NCBI GenBank assembly: GCA_027318945.1
Contig: DAHVOF010000130.1
Coordinates: 1-7,183, forward strand
From: Actinomycetota bacterium
Lineage (GTDB): Bacteria; Actinomycetota; Acidimicrobiia; Acidimicrobiales; Acidimicrobiaceae
Length of the DNA stretch: 7,183 bases
Direction: 5' to 3'
A program made the position numbers and the translations under genes. The notes beneath the pieces were generated by a model that saw only the letters and a program-made list of their open reading frames with translations, made no database searches and had not been told where the DNA came from. Below are positions 1 through 5,904 of the stretch, piece by piece. Positions within the stretch are counted from its first letter, which is position 1. Each line of letters starts with the position of its first letter.

Positions 1-156
1 CCGGGCGGCGTGGTAGTCGCCATTCTCCCTAAGATCTCCCAGCGCACGGGCAGCTTCAATTGCAGCGGCAATTTCGATTCGGCCTTTGGAAGTAAGTTCC
101 TCTAACTCTTTTTCGAGTCGTTCAAAGGTTTGTCGGGATAGTTTTGTCTCGGTCAC
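1..156 (-). CDS. greA: Transcription elongation (transcript cleavage) factor GreA, N-terminal part
   Basis: Partial gene: 52 codons from a GTG at 156-154, cut by the left edge; a complete GreA is about 158 residues. GreA enters the RNA polymerase secondary channel and stimulates cleavage of backtracked transcripts. What is visible is the first half of the N-terminal coiled-coil domain: a Glu/Leu-rich helix (residues 11-21, FERLEKELEEL), then IEIAAAIEAAR, then the tip motif LGDLRENGDYHAA (39-51). Asp41 and Glu44 fall at the same numbers as the catalytic tip acids of E. coli GreA, which supports the GTG start. No in-frame ATG lies between this GTG and the upstream stop codon (a TTG three codons upstream is possible), and no good Shine-Dalgarno is seen, so the mRNA may be leaderless. 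The gene is transcribed divergently from the leuB operon. Confidence 0.93.
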   Translation of the reverse strand, partial: MTETKLSRQTFERLEKELEELTSKGRIEIAAAIEAARALGDLRENGDYHAAR

Positions 157-163
157 GTAATAC

Positions 164-191
164 AAAGTAATAGCTAGGATGGGTTTTGTAA
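164..191 (-). promoter_or_regulatory. Probable leaderless promoter of greA
   Basis: On the minus strand, TTACAA (191-186) lies 16 bp before TACTTT (169-164). The latter fits the actinobacterial TANNNT -10 pattern and ends exactly 7 nt before the GTG start at 156. Transcription would then begin at or next to the start codon, which agrees with the missing Shine-Dalgarno. The -35 match is modest, so the site is only moderately supported. Confidence 0.4.
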
Positions 192-237
192 CTGCATGCC
201 TATTCGGGTCCGCAGACGATTTTCAATTAAATTGTAT

Positions 238-265
238 TTGACATTGGTCTATTTAGACGTAAAAT
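238..265 (+). promoter_or_regulatory. Sigma-70-type promoter of the leuB-ilvE-cimA operon
   Basis: TTGACA (238-243), a perfect -35 consensus, and TAAAAT (260-265), a one-mismatch -10, are separated by 16 bp. The predicted transcription start is near 272. Because leuB starts at 416, the transcript would carry an untranslated leader of about 144 nt, long enough for attenuation or riboswitch-like control. It is the best promoter match I see in the window, and it sits back to back with the greA promoter. Confidence 0.65.
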
Positions 266-284
266 TTGTTTGGCTTTGAACAAA
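265..284. repeat. Inverted repeat at the predicted leuB transcription start
   Basis: TTTGTT (265-270) and AACAAA (279-284) form a perfect 6-bp inverted repeat with an 8-bp spacer, overlapping the end of the -10 box and the predicted start site. The symmetry extends imperfectly outward (AATTTGTT against AACAAAATT). It could be an operator for a repressor or simply AT-rich sequence; no regulator gene is visible to link to it. Confidence 0.3.
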
Positions 285-322
285 ATTAGATTCGATTCGG
301 AAAACGTAATTATTTTTTTGTG

Positions 323-347
323 AGTTCACGCCATCGAGGCGTGGACT
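323..347 (+). promoter_or_regulatory. Leader hairpin 1 upstream of leuB
   Basis: Arms AGTTCACGCC (323-332) and GGCGTGGACT (338-347) make a 10-bp stem with one G-T wobble and a 5-nt loop, ATCGA. The T-run (314-319) lies before the hairpin, not after it, so this is not an intrinsic terminator for the rightward transcript. It lies in the middle of the predicted leader, one nucleotide before a second, longer hairpin. This suggests a structured regulatory RNA; the ligand or mechanism is unknown. Confidence 0.5.
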
Positions 348-348
348 G

Positions 349-379
349 AAATGACCGGCCACCCAGTGGGCGGTCATTT
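349..379 (+). promoter_or_regulatory. Leader hairpin 2 upstream of leuB
   Basis: Arms AAATGACCG (349-357) and CGGTCATTT (371-379) are perfectly complementary over 9 bp. A G-G mismatch follows, then a 4-bp inner stem CCAC/GTGG (359-362 with 366-369) closed by a CCA triloop. The structure ends 25 nt before the Shine-Dalgarno-like GAGG at 405-408. No T-run follows, so it is not a canonical terminator. The ATGACC in its left arm could instead pair with a second GGTCAT at 391-396, giving a possible alternative fold closer to the ribosome binding site. Confidence 0.55.
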
Positions 380-415
380 CTGCGTAGCAGGGTCATCCTA
401 CAGCGAGGTTTATTG

Positions 416-1435
416 GTGGCACGATACAGGGTTGGTTTGATAGGCGGCGATGGAATCGGTCCCGAGGTGACTAAGGAGGCCGTGAAAGTGATCAAGGCCG
501 CGGGTGTCGATCTCGAAACAGTGGAGTACGATCTCGGTGCTGACAGGTATCTTCGCACCGGGCACGTACTTCCAGATGAGACCCTCCTTGAGATAAAGAC
601 TCTGGACGCGGTGCTGCTCGGAGCGGTTGGGCCTCCGATAGGGTCAACGCAGGTCCCTTCTGGAGTCCTTGAAAGGGGTCTGCTGCTCAAGCTTCGTTTT
701 GAACTCGATCTCTATGTCAACATGAGGCCTTTCATAACGCCAAAAGGGTGGAACCGGTTCAACATCGATCCAATGGACATTGTGGTGATTCGCGAGAATA
801 CGGAGGGTCCGTATGTTGGCGAGGGTGGGCTGCTCCGCATGGGCACCAAGCAGGAGGTCGCGACTCAAGGTTCGCTCAACACAAGATTCGGCGTGGAGCG
901 GGTGGTCCGCTTCGCATTTGAACTGGCGTCGTCGCGGCCTAGGAAGCATCTGAGTCTTGTGCATAAGACAAACGTGCTCACGTATGCTGGCGATCTCTGG
1001 CAGAGAACTTTCAATGAGGTGGGTGCCGAATACCCCAGAATCGAGACCGCTTACAGTCACGTGGATGCTGCCTGCATACATATGGTGGAGAATCCAACCC
1101 GATACGACGTTATCGTCACTGACAACCTTTTTGGCGACATTCTGACTGATCTGTGCGGTGCCGTTTCGGGTGGGATCGGACTAGCTGCCTCGGCGAATCT
1201 AAACCCTGACCGGACTGGACCTTCGCTTTTTGAACCAGTCCACGGAGCTGCGCACGACATCGTAGGGACCGGAAAAGCAAATCCGCTGGCCGCGATTCGT
1301 TCAGGCGCTCTGATGCTGGAGTTTTTGGGTGAGAAGAATGCTGCGGAAAGAATTGTCAGGGTCCTTGAAGAGTATGTCGTTCCAGCAGGGGCACAAACGG
1401 GCGCCATCGGTGACGCCATTGCGGAAAGGGTGTAG
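416..1435 (+). CDS. leuB: 3-isopropylmalate dehydrogenase (also beta-methylmalate dehydrogenase)
   Basis: NAD-dependent oxidative decarboxylation of 3-isopropylmalate (leucine). In the citramalate route the same enzyme converts beta-methylmalate to 2-oxobutyrate (isoleucine). The 339-residue protein spans the whole isocitrate/isopropylmalate dehydrogenase fold and reads like the mycobacterial form. Visible are GDGIGPE (11-17), the substrate-binding stretch VLERGLLLKLRFEL (84-97), MRP (103-105), IRENTEGPY with Tyr133, HKTNVL with catalytic Lys184, metal-ligand aspartates at 236 and 241 (VTDNLFGDILTD), and the cofactor loop EPVHGAAHDI (273-282) plus NPLAAI. I chose the GTG at 416 because GAGG (405-408) is 7 nt upstream; a TTG at 413 would add one residue but sits only 4 nt away. 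First gene of the operon, with ilvE starting 3 nt after its stop. Control is probably through the structured leader. Confidence 0.93.
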   Translation: MARYRVGLIGGDGIGPEVTKEAVKVIKAAGVDLETVEYDLGADRYLRTGHVLPDETLLEIKTLDAVLLGAVGPPIGSTQVPSGVLERGLLLKLRFELDLYVNMRPFITPKGWNRFNIDPMDIVVIRENTEGPYVGEGGLLRMGTKQEVATQGSLNTRFGVERVVRFAFELASSRPRKHLSLVHKTNVLTYAGDLWQRTFNEVGAEYPRIETAYSHVDAACIHMVENPTRYDVIVTDNLFGDILTDLCGAVSGGIGLAASANLNPDRTGPSLFEPVHGAAHDIVGTGKANPLAAIRSGALMLEFLGEKNAAERIVRVLEEYVVPAGAQTGAIGDAIAERV

Positions 1436-1438
1436 AAG

Positions 1439-2362
1439 ATGCCGATTACCGAGACTGAAAAGATCTGGATGGATGGAAGACTCGTCCCTTGGGGAGAGGC
1501 CAAGATCCATGTTCTGACTCACGGACTCCATTATGGCTCCGGCGTATTTGAGGGTGTTCGAGCCTATGAGACAGACCGCGGCCCGGCTATATTCCGGCTT
1601 GAAGATCACATCAATCGGCTATTCAACTCCGCAAAGATCTTCATGATGGACATCCCCTTCACTAGGGAAGAGATCGTGGAAGCATCGAAAGCAGTAGTGA
1701 GGGAGAACAAGCTCAAAAGCTGCTACATGAGGCCAATCGTATATTTGGGATACGGGGAAATGGGTCTAAATCCGCTGCTTTGCTCTGTCTCAGTCGCGAT
1801 AGCCGCATGGCCTTGGGGAGCTTATCTGGGTGATGACGGCATGCAGAACGGCATACGGCTTAAGGTGTCGTCATGGCAGAGACATGACCCTAACGCGCTT
1901 CCTCCAGCCGCAAAGGGAACCGGGATGTATCTCAACTCTTCTATGGCTAAAATTGAGGCTTTGAAGGCAGGTTACGATGAGGCGATTCTCATGTCTCCGC
2001 AAGGTTATGTGTCGGAGTGCACCGGGGAGAACTTGTTTGTGATCAAGAAAGGTGAGATTTTGACTCCTCCCACGTCGGCTGGCGCTCTCGAAGGCATTAC
2101 TCAGTCTTCAGTCACTCGAATAGCCAGTGATCTGGGATACAAGGTTTCTACGGAAAATCTTCTTCGCAGCGACCTCTACACGGCCGACGAAATATTCCTG
2201 TGCGGTACGGCTGCAGAGGTTGTCCCGGTTTCGTCCGTGGACGATCGGGTTGCAGGTGACGGCAAGCCGGGCCCCATCACAAAGGCCATCCAGGCAACCT
2301 ACTTCGATGCTATAAGAGGTCGAGCAGAAAGTTACAAGGACTGGATAACGTATGTCAGCTGA
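1439..2362 (+). CDS. ilvE: Branched-chain amino acid aminotransferase
   Basis: PLP enzyme of fold type IV that reversibly transaminates 2-oxo acids with glutamate, the last step to isoleucine, valine and leucine. The 307 residues match the usual length (E. coli IlvE is 309) and the family is recognisable end to end. Visible are IWMDGRLVPW (9-18), HGLHYGSGVFEGVRAY (28-43), WPWGAYLG (124-131), AAKGTGMYLNSS with the PLP-binding Lys159, YVSECTGENLF (190-200) with Glu193 in the position that binds the PLP pyridine nitrogen, and FLCGTAAEVVPV (253-264). The ATG at 1439 has an AAAGG-type ribosome site 8-9 nt upstream, inside the end of leuB, and lies 3 nt after the leuB stop, so translation is probably coupled. 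Its last 11 nt overlap cimA. D-amino-acid transaminase or aminodeoxychorismate lyase share the fold, but the motifs and context favour IlvE. Confidence 0.94.
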   Translation: MPITETEKIWMDGRLVPWGEAKIHVLTHGLHYGSGVFEGVRAYETDRGPAIFRLEDHINRLFNSAKIFMMDIPFTREEIVEASKAVVRENKLKSCYMRPIVYLGYGEMGLNPLLCSVSVAIAAWPWGAYLGDDGMQNGIRLKVSSWQRHDPNALPPAAKGTGMYLNSSMAKIEALKAGYDEAILMSPQGYVSECTGENLFVIKKGEILTPPTSAGALEGITQSSVTRIASDLGYKVSTENLLRSDLYTADEIFLCGTAAEVVPVSSVDDRVAGDGKPGPITKAIQATYFDAIRGRAESYKDWITYVS

Positions 2363-3953
2363 GCATGTGCCGGGCCTGCCACCCAGGGTGGATATCTACG
2401 ATACCACTTTGCGAGATGGTTCCCAGCAGGAGGGTCTGTCCCTAAGCGTAGACGATAAGTTGAGAGTTGCTCGTCAGCTTGACAGTCTTGGCGTCGCTTA
2501 CATTGAGGGTGGTTGGCCCGGATCTAATCCTAAGGATGAGGAGTTTTTCAGGCGAGCCCAGGCGGAGCTCAAGCTGTCCGCTGCCAAACTTGTCGCATTT
2601 GGTTCCACGCGGAGGGCTACTACCCGCGCAGACGAGGATCCCACGCTCAGATCGCTGGTCGAAGCTAACACGGCTGATGTCTGTATAGTTGGAAAAGCGT
2701 GGGATTATCACGTGGAGAAGGCACTTAGGACGACTCTCGACGAGGGCTTGAGAATGGTTGCCGATTCTGTCGCGTTCTTGCGGTCGCAACACATAAACGT
2801 TTTCCTTGATGCCGAGCATTTTTTTGACGGGTATAAGGCAAACCCGAGGTTTACGCTCGATATTCTCAAGGCTGCGGAAGATTCTGGCGCAAGAACCCTG
2901 GTCCTCTGCGATACCAACGGTGGAACTCTTCCCCATGAGGTCGAGGAGATATTGGGATCGATCAGCTCGCATTTTACAGCCGAACTGGGTGTTCACTTTC
3001 ACAATGACTCGGGTTGCGCAGTGGCCAATGCGCTAACCGCCGTAAGGATGGGTTCCACCCATGTGCAGGGGTGCATAAATGGATATGGAGAGCGGACCGG
3101 CAACGCTGACCTCTCCGTCGCGATCCCCAACATCTCGCTCAAGATGGGAGTGGAAACCGTACCTCGAGATCGCATTGAACTGATTTCTGCAGTGTCAAGG
3201 CATGTGGCTGAGATTGTCAATGTAAACCTTGATCCCCAAAAGCCTTACGTTGGCACGTCGGCTTTCGCACACAAGGCTGGTCTTCACGTGAGTGCCATCA
3301 CGAGAAGAAAAGATGCTTACGAGCATGTCTCTCCGGAGCTAGTTGGCAACGGATCTCGCTTTATAGTGTCTGAAATGTCCGGAAAGTCTACGCTCGCAAT
3401 TAAGGCGGCGGAGCTTGGGCTGGATCTCAACTCTGATGAGCTTTCCGGCGTGCTCGAGCATTTGAAGGATCTCGAGCACAAGGGCTACCACTTCGAGGCT
3501 GCAGATGGCTCGCTCGAGCTGCTGATGCGCAAGGCTACGGGATGGGAGCAGCATTTCTTTGAGCTCGAGTCCTTCCGGGTCATCAATGATCACCGAGAAG
3601 ATGCCGGAATTGTGACTGAGGCGACAGTTAAGGTATTAGTAGGCGGCAGCAGGATGATCGCCACCGCAGAAGGAAATGGTCCGGTGAATGCACTTGATTC
3701 TGCGTTGAGGAAGGCACTCTCGCCATACTTCAACGAACTATCAAGGGTGCATTTGACTGACTTCAGGGTCAGAGTTCTCGACTCCGCTCTCGGGAGCGGA
3801 GCTGTTGTTAGAGTTCTGTTGGACAGTTCCGACGGCAATGAAACCTGGTCCACGATGGGCGTTTCAGAAAATATCATTGATGCCTCCTGGCAAGCTCTCG
3901 TTGACTCTATAGTCATGGGGCTTATAAAGGTTGCTACGCACCCGCCCGTCTAG
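2352..3953 (+). CDS. cimA: (R)-citramalate synthase
   Basis: Condenses pyruvate with acetyl-CoA to citramalate, the entry to threonine-independent isoleucine synthesis. The 533-residue protein has an N-terminal HMGL-like TIM barrel (about 11-280) with YDTTLRDGSQQEG (16-28; metal ligand Asp22), GVHFHND (213-219; metal ligands His215 and His217), and GYGERTGNADL (244-254; Asn251). A linker with HKAGLHVSA (307-315) follows. Residues about 405-527 form the LeuA-type allosteric domain (FRVINDHRED onward), where end products such as isoleucine would bind. The IEGGWPGSNPKD stretch and the length are typical of the long CimA family and unlike 2-isopropylmalate synthase. Homocitrate synthase is a less likely alternative. 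The ATG overlaps the ilvE end by 11 nt, and AAGGA lies 11 nt upstream, a slightly long spacing. No convincing terminator follows. Confidence 0.9.
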   Translation: MSAEHVPGLPPRVDIYDTTLRDGSQQEGLSLSVDDKLRVARQLDSLGVAYIEGGWPGSNPKDEEFFRRAQAELKLSAAKLVAFGSTRRATTRADEDPTLRSLVEANTADVCIVGKAWDYHVEKALRTTLDEGLRMVADSVAFLRSQHINVFLDAEHFFDGYKANPRFTLDILKAAEDSGARTLVLCDTNGGTLPHEVEEILGSISSHFTAELGVHFHNDSGCAVANALTAVRMGSTHVQGCINGYGERTGNADLSVAIPNISLKMGVETVPRDRIELISAVSRHVAEIVNVNLDPQKPYVGTSAFAHKAGLHVSAITRRKDAYEHVSPELVGNGSRFIVSEMSGKSTLAIKAAELGLDLNSDELSGVLEHLKDLEHKGYHFEAADGSLELLMRKATGWEQHFFELESFRVINDHREDAGIVTEATVKVLVGGSRMIATAEGNGPVNALDSALRKALSPYFNELSRVHLTDFRVRVLDSALGSGAVVRVLLDSSDGNETWSTMGVSENIIDASWQALVDSIVMGLIKVATHPPV

Positions 3954-3969
3954 TTGTCTCCAGTCCCTA

Positions 3970-3981
3970 CTGCTTTAGCAG
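3970..3981. repeat. Short hairpin after cimA
   Basis: CTGC (3970-3973) and GCAG (3978-3981) make a 4-bp stem around TTTA. It is 17 nt after the cimA stop. There is no T-run behind it and the stem is weak, so it is not a convincing intrinsic terminator; the operon may continue into the next gene or end by another mechanism. Confidence 0.2.
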
Positions 3982-3986
3982 CTCGG

Positions 3987-4016
3987 TTGAATTAACGAAT
4001 TCATTGAAGATAAGGT
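3987..4016 (+). promoter_or_regulatory. Possible promoter of the 171-aa gene, with embedded inverted repeat
   Basis: TTGAAT (3987-3992) and TAAGGT (4011-4016) are separated by 18 bp. The -35 box overlaps a perfect inverted repeat TGAATT-AACG-AATTCA (3988-4003) that could be an operator. The -10 candidate also contains the AAGG that may serve as the ribosome site for the GTG at 4020, so the two readings compete. If the gene belongs to the leuB operon, no promoter is needed here. Confidence 0.3.
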
Positions 4017-4019
4017 AAA

Positions 4020-4535
4020 GTGTCCTACGTGAGTCAACCAAATTTTGTTTCAAGTCCTAAGCATGATGTATTACTGGGGTTGGTCGAGCTGCCTGTGTCG
4101 AACAGCTGGATCGGTCCGAGGGCTGGGGTTATTACTCCCAGCGACAGGAGCAAAAGGCGCCTTGTGGGCGCCCCATGTCCAGGCGAGGGATACGCCTTTA
4201 AGCTTGCAAGGGAAAGATTGAGCAAAGTTGAGCTTTGCGAAGGTGAAGATCACGAGGACGTGCTTGTAGGCATTTCGATGATCGTGGGAAAGCGGGCGGG
4301 GTTGTTTGGCAGAAGCCCGATCGCCTTCGACGTGGAATTTTTTATCAGGCTTTTCGGATTTGATGGAACGGCCGATGCTTCTCTAGAAGAGTTTCGCAAG
4401 ATGTTTTTCAAAGGTGCCGCGCACAGCTATGTGGTGCAGAGGCAGCTAAGTGACGCACTGCCGGAATCAACGCTAAAAATGACGACGGCTGAACTGTCCA
4501 ATACTAAGGATCGTCGGGAACTCTTTCGTATTTAG
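4020..4535 (+). CDS. Uncharacterised 171-residue protein
   Basis: I cannot assign a function. The frame is open for 171 codons from a GTG and lies 66 nt after cimA on the same strand. No signal peptide, membrane segment or catalytic motif is obvious, so a soluble cytoplasmic protein is likely. The N-terminal 50 residues are Ser/Pro/Gly-rich with no clear pattern. The most protein-like core is CPGEGYAFKLARERL (53-67), then a GEDHED acidic patch (75-80), then the hydrophobic/basic segment GISMIVGKRAGLFGRSP (84-100) followed by DVEFFIRLFGF (104-114). The C-terminus is probably helical (LEEFRKMFF, HSYVVQRQLSDALPESTLKM). AAGG at 4012-4015 is only 4 nt from the GTG at 4020 and 13 nt from an in-frame GTG at 4029, so the start is uncertain. 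It converges on the next gene with a 28-nt gap. Confidence 0.72.
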   Translation: MSYVSQPNFVSSPKHDVLLGLVELPVSNSWIGPRAGVITPSDRSKRRLVGAPCPGEGYAFKLARERLSKVELCEGEDHEDVLVGISMIVGKRAGLFGRSPIAFDVEFFIRLFGFDGTADASLEEFRKMFFKGAAHSYVVQRQLSDALPESTLKMTTAELSNTKDRRELFRI

Positions 4536-4563
4536 GCGGCAGCTAGATTTCGTGAGAAGGCTC

Positions 4564-5745
4564 CTATTTCACCGTCGGTTCGCGCGGAAGCCCCAGGACT
4601 CGTTCGCCAATAATATTCTTCATGATTTCTGAGGTGCCTCCTTCAATTGAGTTCGCTCTGGACCTGAGGAAGGCCTTGGGGAAGTCCCTGGTGCCGTCTT
4701 CTCGTTCGATCTTTATGGAGGCGGGCCGGCTCATTTCGTAGCTGCTGTAGGTTATGCCACCAGGTCCGAGAATGTCCACGCAAAAGTTGTATATTTTCTT
4801 GTTTAGTTCGGCACTTATAAGTTTGCCAACCGAACCCTCCGGTCCTGGCGTTCCTGCCAACCTAAGCTGCGAAGCACGGATATTGACGAGCCTGCTGACC
4901 TCCGCCTCGATCCACAGTCTTGCCAGCCTGTCGCGATCGTGCGACGATTTTTCGGGCAGACTTTTCCAAAGGTGAACAGCCTCTCCAATGGAGCCGGACT
5001 CTCTTTCCGCCGCTGTGCCGCTGAGCGAGACGCGCTCATTCATCAGCGTGGTTAGGGCAATCTTCCAACCGTCGCCTGGATCTCCGAGGCGGTGCCCATC
5101 CGGGATTCTTACGTCGGTGAGGTACACTTCGTTGAACTCAGCCTCACCCGTAATTTGTCTCAGAGGCCTGATTTCGACACCTTTTGCCTGCATATTCAAT
5201 ATGAAGTATGTGAGTCCTTTGTGTTTTGAGACTCCGGTATCCGTTCTGACAAGGAGCATTCCCCATTTGGACGCATGCGCAAGCGTCGTCCAGACCTTTT
5301 GCCCATTGATTACCCATTCGTCGCCATCCCGGTAGGCACCAGTTATCACAGAGGCGACGTCCGATCCAGCTCCCGGCTCGGAAAAAAGTTGACACCAGAT
5401 TTCGTCACACAGGAATAGGGGTTTGAGTAGCCTCTGTGAAAGTTCCGTTGATGCGTGAGCCATTACGGTTGGTGCGCCCATTCCGATGCCTATGGGATTG
5501 AGAATAAAGTTCGAGGGTGCTCCAGCCTGAGCGAGCCTGGTGGCGACAAGCTCTCCCAGGGACGGAGAAACTCCGAGGCCCCCGAATCCCCGAGCAAAGT
5601 GGACCCAGGCCAGGCCGAGATCGTACTGAAGTGACCAGAACTCCCTATCGTTAGTCGTTCCCGGATGAAAATTCTGGAGAAGATTTTCGATTTGAGATTC
5701 GACAAGATCTCGTTCTCGGCTGTAGGGATCGGAATCTTGGGCCAT
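4564..5745 (-). CDS. Acyl-CoA dehydrogenase with IVD/LCAD-type catalytic glutamate
   Basis: FAD-dependent alpha,beta-dehydrogenation of an acyl-CoA, passing electrons to ETF; the substrate is unknown. The 393 residues cover all three ACAD domains: N-terminal helices (WVHFARGFGGLG, 47-58), the beta domain with CQLFSEPGAGSDVAS (118-132) and VINGQKVWTT (145-154), and the C-terminal helices ending SIEGGTSEIMKNIIGERVLGLP (366-387). The residue that is the catalytic Glu in short/medium-chain enzymes aligns with Gly369. Glu237 in LMNERVSLSG aligns with the catalytic Glu of isovaleryl- and long-chain acyl-CoA dehydrogenases (LxxER). Many actinobacterial FadE proteins, including steroid side-chain enzymes and heteromeric types, share this tail, so isovaleryl-CoA is not proven as substrate. 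The ATG at 5745 has AGGAG (5755-5751) 5 nt upstream. Transcribed divergently from the second dehydrogenase. Confidence 0.92.
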   Translation of the reverse strand: MAQDSDPYSRERDLVESQIENLLQNFHPGTTNDREFWSLQYDLGLAWVHFARGFGGLGVSPSLGELVATRLAQAGAPSNFILNPIGIGMGAPTVMAHASTELSQRLLKPLFLCDEIWCQLFSEPGAGSDVASVITGAYRDGDEWVINGQKVWTTLAHASKWGMLLVRTDTGVSKHKGLTYFILNMQAKGVEIRPLRQITGEAEFNEVYLTDVRIPDGHRLGDPGDGWKIALTTLMNERVSLSGTAAERESGSIGEAVHLWKSLPEKSSHDRDRLARLWIEAEVSRLVNIRASQLRLAGTPGPEGSVGKLISAELNKKIYNFCVDILGPGGITYSSYEMSRPASIKIEREDGTRDFPKAFLRSRANSIEGGTSEIMKNIIGERVLGLPREPTVK

Positions 5746-5776
5746 CAGAACTCCTAGCTGTCATCTGATGTACCAC

Positions 5777-5785
5777 AGATTAGCA
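5777..5785 (-). promoter_or_regulatory. Extended -10 promoter of the leftward acyl-CoA dehydrogenase
   Basis: On the minus strand TGC-TAATCT (5785-5777) is an extended -10 element. Transcription would begin near 5770, giving a leader of about 25 nt that contains the AGGAG ribosome site. I see no good -35, which is tolerable for an extended -10 promoter. The element overlaps an 8-bp repeat copy (5779-5786). Confidence 0.4.
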
Positions 5786-5859
5786 AATTGAAGACATGAA
5801 ATTCCGTAGTGAAGCTACCTCGGTATGCTTAGCTGATTTGAAACTCTTTTCTTGCTAAT
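5779..5859. repeat. 8-bp inverted repeat across the divergent promoters
   Basis: ATTAGCAA (5779-5786) and TTGCTAAT (5852-5859) are exact reverse complements 65 bp apart. The left copy overlaps the -10 of the leftward gene and the right copy contains the -35 of the rightward gene. This would suit a shared regulator, but a chance match of this size in a 141-bp AT-rich region is not rare. Confidence 0.3.
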
Positions 5860-5879
5860 AGCGTTTGAACCAGTAAAAT
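5852..5879 (+). promoter_or_regulatory. Leaderless promoter of the rightward acyl-CoA dehydrogenase
   Basis: TTGCTA (5852-5857), 16 bp, TAAAAT (5874-5879), then exactly 7 nt to the GTG start at 5887. With transcription starting at the start codon the mRNA would be leaderless, and indeed no Shine-Dalgarno is present upstream. The -10 hexamer and the 16-bp spacer are the same as in the leuB promoter. Confidence 0.6.
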
Positions 5880-5904
5880 CGTTTAGGTGCAAACATTTCA
5901 AACG
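5862..5904. repeat. 8-bp inverted repeat bracketing the -10 and start codon
   Basis: CGTTTGAA (5862-5869) and TTCAAACG (5897-5904) are exact reverse complements with 27 bp between them. They enclose the TAAAAT box and the GTG start of the rightward dehydrogenase. A further TTTGAA lies at 5837-5842. This may be an operator of the kind used by TetR- or GntR-family regulators of fatty-acid genes, but the right copy is coding sequence and the match could be accidental. Confidence 0.3.

Noticed and set aside
314..347. T-run next to leader hairpin 1 as an intrinsic terminator
   Set aside because: The T-run precedes the hairpin on the plus strand, and on the minus strand the hairpin is followed by A, not T. 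It is the wrong order for a terminator in either direction.
320..349. Nine-codon GTG frame through leader hairpin 1 as a leader peptide
   Set aside because: It has no ribosome site (a T-run lies directly before it) and no regulatory codons.
413..415. TTG at 413 as the leuB start
   Set aside because: Spacing to the GAGG ribosome site is only 4 nt, against 7 nt for the GTG at 416, and the extra residue adds nothing to the family alignment.
351..440. Small upstream ORF of 29 codons starting at an ATG inside leader hairpin 2 and overlapping the leuB start
   Set aside because: The only GAGG is 11 nt upstream, the start codon is inside a stable stem, and the product is not enriched in Leu, Ile or Val codons, so a leader-peptide attenuator is not supported.
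2442..3002. Long antisense frame (186 codons) opposite cimA
   Set aside because: It is a shadow of a well-supported gene: no family motifs, and the codon pattern follows the cimA frame. The same holds for antisense frames at 644-1081, 1057-1503 and 3590-3916.
3450..3572. Cluster of four CTCGAG palindromes in cimA
   Set aside because: These come from repeated Leu-Glu codons (CTC GAG) in a Leu/Glu-rich helical segment; coding constraint explains them.
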